Source: Syngnathus acus (taxonomy: Eukaryota > Chordata > Actinopteri > Syngnathiformes > Syngnathidae). Taken from it: a DNA stretch of 64,000 nucleotides. A program made the translations under genes and the position numbers. Shown here one piece after another: positions 51,101 through 64,000 of the stretch (positions within the stretch are counted from its first letter, which is position 1; every line of letters begins with the position of its first letter). The stretch lies in contig NC_051090.1 of assembly GCF_901709675.1 (NCBI RefSeq), positions 8,699,842-8,763,841 on the forward strand, written 5' to 3'. The notes under the pieces were generated by a model that was not told the origin of the DNA, did not search any database, and saw nothing but the letters and a program-made list of their open reading frames with translations.

Positions 51101-54100
51101 TGGAGCCATATTCCAATCGTGAGACAGATGTGACTCCAACACCAACTAAAATGCCTTAAAACGTTCCTACCACCCCAAGTCCCACTGCCACCGAGACGAG
51201 ATTGAAGAGTCGTTTATACCTGCTTTGAAATCAATAGAAGCCAACTCATATATAAAACCACACATCCTGTTTGTAAGACACTTTAGTAGAATTGTTCCTT
51301 TAAAATTAAGCTATGAAAATTCCTGCTAAGTACTTGCAAGCAGGCATTGACAGGAATGTCTGTATAGACGCCAAAGAGAGAATACTCTCAAACATTTATA
51401 CATATCTGGATTTCGTACTGGATGTTTATTTACTTACTGCATGAACGAACCACACGTGTAAAATTTGGCACTGTGGGCCTGAAGGAGGAACAGCTGGGAG
51501 TCATTTTCACCCTGGCCGATTATACCTCCTGCCTCGTGTCAGAGAGCTTGAGGTTTGTCGTGACGAAGTTCACAGGTGTAACAACGTCGCCGCTACTCTG
51601 CTCACCCGACATGCCACGAAACCAACTCGCACGTAGACCATCCCGGCCAAAACATTAAGGCATATGGGTGGTCCAAAGACACATTATGTACATATTTGAC
51701 TTACCTCCATATCATCTCTGTACAGTACGTGTGATGTTCTACACATGATCTGTTTCTTGTCTCTCGAACATACACAGCAGGTGCTCACATCTGCATCTGC
51801 TGCTCTGAAAATATACAGAAGGATGTTTGGACTGTTTTGTAATCTGCTGGATAGACTCAGTTTTATGTAGCCTACTAATAATTTGAAAATACAGCAGGTA
51901 GACAACTCCATTTATCATTCTATGTATTCATAAAGGATAAAGTATTGGTGGAACTCATCAAAAGATGCAACTAGTATAATGCTAAATAATGAACTTTGTA
52001 TATCAAAGATATATATTGCTTTTCAAATGCATGTTTTATATGTGAAAAAGAGAAAGCGTGAAGAATTGAAATGAAGGTAAAACCACCCTCTCTAACCATT
52101 CCTTGTTGTCCCATTCAATGATTGACTGGTTGGCTGAATTACTGAATTTTTATGGCAGCCCAAAAGCCGCCCCGCCGACTGACTGACTGCCTGGATATCT
52201 AAATTATTCAATGCAGGAAGGACTCGTTCCAGATCAAATAAACTCCCATCTCAACTCTTCTTATGTAAAAACTTCTAGTTGTCAACTCATGGGTGAACTT
52301 ACTTTCTCCATCCCTCATGCCAGATGACTGTAGATTTTTTTTTTCCCAACGTTGGTTCTTCAGAGAAAGAGTGCAATTCATTTCAGGTGGCCTGAATGTA
52401 CAAAGACAGTTTGTGAAGTCATCAATGTCAAAGTTGTGATACTGCAATAATAAAAAAAGGTATTGAAAGTAACGTTTTACACAGAAAACACAGTTACATC
52501 TATTGTGGCAATTTTCTTGCTAGAACTTAAAAAAGAAATATGACTAGAATACTTCAATTGGGTGTTAGTAGTTTGCTTACCTCACTTGAAATCTTTCTGT
52601 TGATTGATGAAGGATAAACAGATAACCCTCACTTCTTTACCCTTCTGGTGTTGAAAGTAAAATAAGGAAATACAGTAATTCCTTATTAACTATTCATTTT
52701 GGTATCTTCATTGTTTGATGCTTCACATTTCTTTGTAACTTGGGAATTTAATTAATTATGCGGTGACAGTGCTTCTCGACAACCGGAATAATGTACTATT
52801 GAATTAGAGGAACCATTTCTCTCAGTGACCAAGCTTTATGGAACAGTAAATGTTTGGGATCTAGTATGTATACCCTCCATTAGTTCTTACTACCACCACC
52901 ACCCCATGCACTCATGATGAACAAGTGAACGGCACATCATCCACTAAAGCCTCTCACTTTGAGATGTGGGAACATCTCAAACAGCATTTCATCCAAAATG
53001 ATACCTTTAGGCATTTTGAGAGAGTTCGTTAAACATATACACACAGGGATAGACATTTATCATGGAGGAACAATGAGCACCCCACCACCGTTGTCTTCTA
53101 AACCCATAAAGTAGCCCTCTGTGCCTCTTCACCTGCCTGGTTTTATGGATCTCTGTGCAGCAATTAGGCTTTATTAGCCATTCTCTGCATGACACAGCAC
53201 AACAGTAGATCTAAATGAATGGCAACACATTGATTAGAGGTGTTCACCTCTAGAAATTGGTCAACACCGGGGGAAGACGGGAGGTTAAACCTTTTCTAAA
53301 ATATGTGACTTAAAGTATCATAAATGTGTAGAATATTTTTGCAAACCGGATTGTCCAGATTAATGTTCTCCAATTTTAATATGCTGTGCTTTAAAAGTCA
53401 TAACAGCAGGATTTCTTTAAGTACATGTACATTTTAAGGAAAGGGTATGCTCTCATTTGAGTTTTTTTTGTTGTTTTTTTAGAGTTTCTTTCGTGCAAAT
53501 CAATAGAAAACACTTTTGAGGTTGGGTCATAAATTAATTTGCCTTTGAAATGGTCACATGTTGAGGTATGTGAAATTATATGTTGCCAGTAGCTTAAATA
53601 TATTGTTTATGAAAAATAATCGCCAGTTACTTATATAGCAGCAATTTTCTGGATTTTCTTTCCTTTCAATGCAGTCAATAAAAATGAGTATAGACTCTGG
53701 AAAACACAAATGAATAAAGTTGACATTATTTTGTTAAAACAATGTTTTCTCTATCTCATTAGCATGATAATAAATGATGCAGGCCATGTGTAAAAGAGCT
53801 GCTGGATAAAAAGCGGATGGGGCAGTACATTGAGCATATTTCAGTGTGTGGGTGTTAGTCGTGTACTATTTATGTATAGGTGTGTGTTAGTGCGAAGGGT
53901 CAGCCAGAGGGGACACAATGTGTCTGTCACGAATGACCGCTCAGCCAACACAGACACTATTGGACCAGTCACCAGTAATTGTGTCACAGGCAGAGAAAGC
54001 AAATCAGTCCAATCCTTCTCGGACACTTTTTCACCTACCAGACTGTTACAGCCAACCGCACACTGACCTCAGTTGTTGTTGTGTGTGTGTGTGTCTGGCA

Positions 54101-54759
54101 GAAGACAAGAGCAGTCGACAACATACATACACAATCACCCAGGATCCACTTAGACAAACAGCAATGTGGATAGAGAAGAGGTTTTATAGTCAGGTGTGTG
54201 TGTGTTTGTGTGTGTGTGTTTCTTGTATAAGTGCACCCTTGTCATGAATGACCGCACACTCACCTGGTGTCTGAAACTGATTGTGGCCTTGCTGTATCCA
54301 AATCGCCTAGCTTGTATAATGAATGTGAATGATGGGGTTAAAGGATAAATCCATTCAAAGATCATGTCGTATATCATACGACTACAGTGCTTCCTCCATT
54401 ATCATTCTATTTGAAAATGTGTGACGTAGTGTACACATAGATATCCACTTTACATAATCCTCACTTTAGTATCTCCACCATTCCTTGTGTATTTAATTAA
54501 AAATAGAGCATGCAGGCATTCCAGACTGCTGAAAAAAATCCACTTTGTTCTAGTCCAAAATTTACAAAAACATTTAGTGTGAGTTTAGTATACATTGAAG
54601 TCGATTAAAGGACGCTGAAAATGTTTAGATAAAGTTTTGTTCACATTTCAGCATTTTGCAAATGTATATAAGGAAAATATGCAGAAGTGATAAAGACTGC
54701 TCAAATAATCCATTATTGTCGACTGTTAATTAGTTATCTTCATTTGTGTCACGGGTGAA
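48181..54759. other. Non-coding stretch, no gene seen
   Basis: A purine-rich stretch (48225-48340) and short GT runs (54078-54094, 54193-54220) are present. The frames at 48488-48809, 49429-49780 and 51422-51658 show no domain or conserved splice context. No RNA gene was recognised. Confidence 0.45.
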
Positions 54760-54992
54760 CCGTCAAATAAGCCCTGGACTGGTTTCTGGTCAATCGGAAC
54801 AAACGTAAAAAAAACCTCACATTCACACCTATAAGTTAAGGAATTAAATTTACATGCAAGTTTAGGGGATGTGGAGAGGACCCCCCGGGTAAACCTACAC
54901 AAGCAACCATGCAAACCCCACACAGGACTGCCAGTGTTGTGATTCAAACATGGAAACTCTATCGTGAGCCTGTGGTTAGTGCTAACCACAAC
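54760..54992 (-). mobile_element. Decayed SINE copy, minus strand
   Basis: It aligns patchily with the copy at 18631-18989: GCCCTGGACTGGTTTCTGGTCAATCG, CTCACATTCACACCTATAAG, CATGCAAACCCCACACAGG, TGGTTAGTGCTAACCAC. It is more diverged than the other two copies and has lost its tail, so it is probably older. Confidence 0.65.
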
Positions 54993-55917
54993 CCATTCGT
55001 GCTTCCTAAGTAAAAACAAAACTTTTTTTTTTTTTAAATGACATCAAATGTCTTTATCTCTAAGAATGACTTCTTACATCAACACCAACTTCCCAGATTT
55101 GAGGAATTACTCCAACAGTTTCCCAGAGGTCAGAATGCATATTCTTGAGAGACATCACTTGTTGGCAGGTGTCATAAAAAGGTAAGACAATGTTTCACGT
55201 GCTTAAATCTGCCGTGATGTAAGAAAAAAAAAAGGCGGATTAAATAGTATAACTTTAATAGAAAGCGCATTCAGTACCGAGAGAGCTTGGACATGCAAAA
55301 GTAACAATTACACCCTCTGGTCTTAAAGTGTCTGGAAAGAAGGAGACACATTAATTATCATTTGTAGCATGCCAGAACGTGTGTGGGTGCATATGTATGT
55401 CTGAGAGTGTGGACGGAGAAGTGGTTGGATTGCGTAAATCACAGCCACCGCAGCACATATTCCAGGACATTCTCAGAGAAAAATGTTTACGCTATGGAGA
55501 ATTATATGTGTGTGACTACTTTCTCATACTGCTGCACTTTCTCATTCTCCATATTTAAACGTCTCCTTGCTGGAGTTCTCTCATGTCTGACGTCTTAAGT
55601 TGGACTGTCACTTTTGCGCTTCGTTATAGCAATTTAACTTCAATTGAGTTCATTGGTGATCAAGTAATTCAGTAATGTGGAAATAAAAGCTTGTGAGTTC
55701 CCATTGTATTCCTAGTGCTTAACGATTGTATTTGATTGACTATTCAAAGTTTGAGACGAGCGCGGTTTCAGCACAATCAGCGGAAAAAGAAAATATATTT
55801 AACTTTGTTTTATTTACTTATTTTTATGGGGTGATTACTGATTCATTTTGAATCTGAAACCTGTAACATGTTTCATCAAAGCTAGAACAGGGTCATGTTT
55901 ACAGCTGTGTTACATCA
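54993..55917. other. Non-coding spacer
   Basis: Unique sequence with a T tract at 55023-55035 and an A tract near 55220-55233. No gene was recognised. Confidence 0.5.
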
Positions 55918-56580
55918 CCCCTCACACACAGTAAGCACTTAGGAACTACGGACACGAACTGTTGAATTTGCTTCGTGTGTGGAATTTCTTCCCAATCTTG
56001 CTTGATGTACAACATCGGTTTTGCGACAGATCTCGGTTGTCATATTTTACGCTTCATAATGTGCCACACATTTAGGATGGGATACAGGTTTGGAGTGCTG
56101 TCGTTCCAGTCTGGCACTCACACTCCAAGCCAAGCTAAGCTGTTGTGACAAGTGCAGAATGTGGCTTGGCACTGTCTTGCTGAAATAAGCGGTGGTGTTC
56201 CTTACAAAGGCATTGCTTCAACGGGAACTCCAATGCCAGTAGGCACCTTTCGGCATTAATGGTGCCTTCACAGATTTGGAACACACCCCATACCTTCAGA
56301 GATCCTGGCTTTTTAACTTTACGCTGATAACAATCATTTTCCTCTGTGGCTCAGAGGACACGACATCCATGACATTCAAAACGATTTGAAATGTGGACTT
56401 GTCAGACCACAACACATTTTTCCCCTTTGCGTCAGTCCATCTCAGATGAGCTCGGGAATCCGGGGACTTCTGGGTGTTGTTGATATCTGGCTTAAGGGAG
56501 AGTTTAAACCGACTTTTATAGATGTAGCTGCGGACGATGTTAACTGACAGGGTTTTTCTGAAGTCTTACTAAGCACTGAC
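55918..56580 (-). pseudogene. Broken Tc1-like transposase
   Basis: Translated on the minus strand in pieces it reads YIYKSRFKLS, INNTQK, RAHLRWTDAK, VLWSDKSTFQIV (about 56379-56414), HRLFQQDSAKPHSALVTTA (about 56140-56198) and NLYPILNVWHIMKRKI. These are the characteristic blocks of a Tc1/mariner DDE transposase, which cuts and pastes its element at TA sites. The first two catalytic Asp residues are still readable. The position of the third acidic residue (normally in a PIENVW-like block) is now Leu. Frameshifts and stop codons break the frame, so it cannot make active enzyme. The N-terminal DNA-binding part and the inverted repeats were not found. Confidence 0.85.
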
Positions 56581-59465
56581 AACAAGAATAGTAGTCTCAA
56601 AGATCATAGAGTGCATCTGGTCAGTCACCGGTTCATAGTCACGTGAACGTTCCCTGGTTCCCGTGACCCCCGTCTCCAAACAACCCTATGTCTCCAATGA
56701 CAAAACATTATTTTTGTCAATTTATGACTATAAAACAAACCCTGAGCATTACCCTCTTCGTGTCACCGGAAAAGTCTGCCAGGCACGGAACCAAACATTG
56801 GTTTCATTGATTACAACTATGGTTTTAAAATGATTAATTCCAGATTCAAGGCATAATTTTTTGTGTTGACCAAATTTTGTGGTAACCAACATTTCTCTAC
56901 AACCCACCTTCTAACTAAACTATTTAGTTTTTTCCTTGTTATTGGATGTTATGAAAGCAACCGTATTATTACTGAAAATGAAGATGGTATTATTTACTGA
57001 TGAATAAATGTTATATATTCAAATCACACCTTTTTTTTTCTCCGTCCTTGAGTCTTGGCAAAGATCGTTAAACTATGGCACATATGCTTGAAAACAGCGC
57101 ACAATTATATGCAATAAATCTTAGGTGAACAGAAACTAATACAGCTTGCGATTGAATGGGACATTTCTGATTGCTTAATTTGCCGATTGGCCCTCAAAAA
57201 CGATCACGTGGATTCTACTTAATGTTTATTCATATATGCCGAGATGCGGTTGGTAAAGAATAAGGGATCAAATGTTGTGGTCATTGTAGTTGTTGTTGCT
57301 GTTGTGTTGAATTTGTGATAGTAGTAGATTTGAGTCTCTCGCTCAAATGCAATCGTTTACGCCACCACTTGCTTATCAGACCATAAATTACGATGGTTTA
57401 ACAACGAAGGAAGTCTTGGCCGAGATACCTACTGAACAAACTAGAGATTGGCCACTTTCCAAGCAAAGCTGCCATGTTCAAAACATAATCCACAGATCTT
57501 TATGTCTTGTTACCCAGAAGTTTGCATAACTGTAAATTTTGTAGCATTTGTTTGCTTGAGTATCCTGCATCAATTGCTTCATGTTTAATGCCATTGGAAA
57601 ATACATTGAGTTGATGTCCAAACCTGCATCATCTGAATGGTGATCTTGGACAAGTCACTGGACTTCTAACCCCATGAAACTTCCTCCCAACTCTGTGTTG
57701 TGGTCTTTTCTTCTGTGTTGAGCTTTCATCTATGCGTCATCTTCTGCTCTTCCTTCCTTCTGTGAAAAACATTATCGCCGTAACTCCCCACTGAGGCTTT
57801 CCTTCCCAGATTCACACCACTCTTTTATTAAATTTACCATCTGGTTTACTATCCTCCATTCTGATTTGACTGACATTTCATCAGATGTGAGGAAGTGTCA
57901 GGCCTTGACCTGCTCTGGGTCACATTGCTCCACCATATTTTTGTCAACTTTTAATCTCCTTGGACCACTAATATTGATACTCTGTGTAGCACTTTACTTA
58001 CTCATATTTAGGGATTACTAAACCCTTGTAATAAACCTAACTCTGATGCCTTTGTCAAAACAACACAGAAAAACTATACGTACTGTATTCTATGCATTAC
58101 AATAGTTATTTACTATACGGTACGTCAGACAGAAAAACAGCTATTCATTTTGAAGGATATTTTTGGGGTCACTTCTCTTTGAATCTAATGAAATTGTAAT
58201 AAGAATTAAAGTTGTTGACTTATGTAGTCCAAGATAGATCAGGTCTAATGTCATATCAGAATGAGTTGCCACTTTTAAATGATTTACTTTAATTCCTATA
58301 ATTTGGTCGTTTAAAAATGCATAATTTTAACGTTGGGCTTAAATGTAAAACACGTGATAGGGCCTCTTGTTGATTGTCACAGAAATGTTAAAATACGTAA
58401 TAATGCTCAATTTGTTTTTAAACACTGTCACATTCATAACTTGAATAGTTAATGTGTTACACAGCGATATGTAATTTCATAGTTTAAAAAAATGATCATT
58501 TTGATTTTTTATATAAGTGAGCAAATGTTCTGGATAAATATTTATCAGAGTTATAGACTGTTTTTGTTGTTTTGTAAAGCCAGATCTCATTAAAATGTTG
58601 GTGCATGTTCTCTGTAACCTTCTGACAAGCCCCACTTTCATGTTTTTTCCAGTCAGTTGGGAAGGAGATAACCAAACCCTCAGACGATAGCAGCGTCCTT
58701 CCACTTTAGGTTGTCAGCAGCAAAGTTGCAGCACTGAAACCTTTCTGCACATCGATGCGCACACACATGCACTCCACTCAAAGGGGACAGCCTTTGTTTG
58801 ATCCAATGCGAGGTTTATCTCCTAAACCCAAATGTCAACACTTACTGTTGACACACTCCGTTTCCTCCAACAATCCAGTGCGGTCCACAGTCAAAGGCCT
58901 GCGAAAGGAGCAAGTAAAAGTAGTTGACCTGGGGCAGAATGGAAAGTCAAAAGGAATATGAACAAATAATACTGATCCCACAACACATCACACATCTGCA
59001 AATGTAAACCAGCGCACCATTTTGCATTCTAACAGACAGCTAGAATGTCAATGTTTGTGTGTGCTCCTAATTTCAAAACTCGGACGAGTCCAAAGTTTGA
59101 GTGCATTTTTTCTTGGCTACTGTCTTTTCTTTTTTGTTGTTACTTTTTTTAAAACCTCAAAATATAATACCATATACATTAAGAAAAAATTGCATTGTAT
59201 ACAACATTCAGTAAACATTCACATAAAGTTGGCCCATAACTTTAAAATATATATTGCAACACATGTGTCCACCCCAATGTCTTTCACCTCAGCACCTGGA
59301 GAGGAGCTCCCTCACTCCTGCAGGTTAATCATTCCAGCAGTGCTATCATGTCAGAAAAGGTCTTATCTAATTGCCTGACATGAAACCCCACCCCCTACTT
59401 TTAACCCTGTTTTCGACTTGTAAACTTGTATAAATTAGGTGAATAGGGTGGAGGGAAATTCTACA

Positions 59466-59470
<5 letters not shown>
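56581..59470. other. Non-coding stretch upstream of nr5a2
   Basis: Unique AT-rich sequence. The 118-codon frame at 59022-59378 has no domain and is treated as chance. No upstream nr5a2 exon coding an MSSNSD-type N-terminus was seen here. Confidence 0.45.
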
Positions 59471-59559
<89 letters not shown>

Positions 59560-59561
59560 TG

Positions 59562-59600
<39 letters not shown>
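59471..59600. repeat. (TA)n microsatellite with TATG interruptions
   Basis: About 65 dinucleotides, interrupted near 59545-59568 by GTATGTATG. The Tyr-Ile frames on both strands are artefacts. Confidence 0.98.
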
Positions 59601-59603
<3 letters not shown>

Positions 59604-59711
59604 GTTATACATAAAAATAAATAAATAATAATAAATAATAAAATAATAACAGATGGATATTTCTCCTATCAAAATAGAATAACATAATAACAATAACAGC
59701 ACAACATGCTC

Positions 59712-59712
<1 letters not shown>

Positions 59713-59745
<33 letters not shown>
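59713..59745. repeat. (GAAA)n microsatellite
   Basis: Eight perfect GAAA units just upstream of the CpG-rich nr5a2 promoter region. Confidence 0.97.
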
Positions 59746-59749
59746 TTAA

Positions 59750-60516
59750 TATCATTATCATTTGCCGGTAACCATAATATAAACGTGCACCCATAAAAAA
59801 TCGAGCGTGTGGGAGTTATCCAGGTCCGTCTGCGCGTGCATGTGCTCGTGCACTTTCAAGTCATGATACTAAGGCCGAGCTTTAAGGTACACCATTAACG
59901 GGTTCTAACAGCTGAGATTTTGGAGAGACGAACCCGAGGCGATGGGTCCCGGTCCATTGGTCTGATTGGACCGGGGATCAATGACGTCAGACGGCCGCAT
60001 GAGTCGAGGATTGGAGGGAGGGGAGTAAACAGCGGGACGAGGAGGAGGAAGAGGAGGAAAAGAGGTTCCACATCTCAGGCAGTCCGGCTTGACGCGCCGA
60101 GTCTGGTTTTACGCACAGGGGAGCGCGCAGATTTTAGTTATTTACTTTAACTTTATTAGTTTATCGCGCCAACAACACGTTTGGAGACGACTCTAGAAAA
60201 CTTATTTCGTGTTTTAATCCACGTTTTGCGCGTTTGGGTGACCCAATTCCTTGCTCAGTGCGCAACTGCGACTCGGTATCGTTTTTGTTTGTTGTTTTTG
60301 GGTTGGGGTGGCAAAATGATATTCTGACATGTAGAATTGCGTTCCTTTTGTCAAGGACAATATTCAACATTATTTCCCGTTTGGTCCGAGACATTCAGAA
60401 GAACGTCAGATATAGCTCGAGAAAGACGCAGGCCACTTTGACAAAAAGTGCGCCCATTCCATCAGAGTGTCACTCGCTTACGAGTCTCCCGCTGAGCTGA
60501 GGCCGGCGGCGCTGAC
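59750..60516 (+). promoter_or_regulatory. nr5a2 promoter and 5' untranslated region (CpG-rich)
   Basis: GC and CpG content rise sharply compared with the upstream desert. Two inverted CCAAT boxes (ATTGG at 59956-59960 and 59965-59969) stand close before a perfect CRE, TGACGTCA, at 59982-59989. A purine-rich GAGGAGGAAGAGGAGG tract follows at about 60040-60060. TCAAGGACA at 60351-60359 is one base from the NR5A half-site consensus YCAAGGYCR, which would allow autoregulation, but a single match is weak. No clear TATA box was found, so the transcription start is not fixed. A TGA at 60493-60495, in frame with the start codon, ends upstream reading. Confidence 0.6.
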
Positions 60517-60598
60517 ATGCTGCCCAAAGTCGAGACTGACTCGCTGGGACTCTCTCGATCGTATGGGGAACAGGGACATATGCCAAGAAACGTGCAAG
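60517..60598 (+). CDS. nr5a2: nr5a2 first coding exon (N-terminus)
   Basis: It encodes 27 residues from MLPKVETDSLGLSRS to HMPRNVQ plus the first base of codon 28. It ends at a good donor (CAAG|GTAAGA). This closely matches the N-terminal segment of vertebrate NR5A2 (LRH-1), in which MLPKVETEALGL leads into GQMPENMQ. NR5A1 lacks this segment, so the assignment is to nr5a2. The protein is a nuclear orphan receptor that binds extended half-sites as a monomer and regulates early development, liver, pancreas and steroid and bile-acid genes. ATG 60517 is chosen because an in-frame stop lies 21 bases upstream and G is at -3. The longer MSSNSD-type N-terminus of the mammalian long isoform is not visible, so the fish transcript probably starts here. 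Confidence 0.93.

Positions 60599-64000
<3,402 letters not shown>

Noticed and set aside
59367-59702. 111-codon minus-strand frame
   Set aside because: More than half of it is the Tyr-Ile translation of a TA microsatellite.

Overview
The window looks like nuclear DNA from a bony fish, most likely a teleost. It is AT-rich and full of microsatellites. It carries decayed Tc1-like and hAT transposons and tRNA-derived SINE copies of kinds common in fish genomes. It contains two spliced vertebrate-style coding exons with GT/AG borders. I see no bacterial operons, CRISPR arrays, rRNA genes or intact canonical tRNAs.

The only recognisable protein-coding gene is the 5' end of nr5a2 (LRH-1/FTZ-F1 orphan nuclear receptor) on the + strand at the right edge. 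A CpG-rich promoter-like segment (about 59,750-60,516) precedes a first coding exon (60,517-60,598, starting MLPKVETDS). A 2.4-kb intron follows, then the exon holding the first DNA-binding zinc finger (62,998-63,116). The rest of the gene lies beyond the window. The 60 kb to the left shows no supportable host exon and looks like a gene desert that may hold regulatory DNA for nr5a2.

Layout: 1-11.48 kb is non-coding, with an ATCT microsatellite, one hAT-like element and one SINE copy. The stretch 11.48-17.63 kb is the most unusual: a 5.75-kb inverted repeat with arms of about 1.7-1.8 kb around a tandem array of five 355-bp units. Each unit is a CRE-CCAAT-GC-box-like segment plus a 199-bp hAT-type MITE. 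The arms carry hAT-like termini with many GAACGAATC-type subterminal motifs and mirrored copies of a tRNA-like A-box/B-box module. The stretch 17.69-18.99 kb has a hAT element and a SINE. The stretch 19-55.9 kb is non-coding, with microsatellites, one small hAT MITE with an exact 8-bp target duplication (24.0 kb), and some unique stretches that could be conserved regulatory elements. At 55.9-56.6 kb there is a broken Tc1-like transposase on the minus strand. The nr5a2 promoter and first exons follow from 59.7 kb.

Almost all open reading frames outside nr5a2 are chance frames or translate simple repeats. Family assignments rest on motifs recognised by eye; no database search was run.
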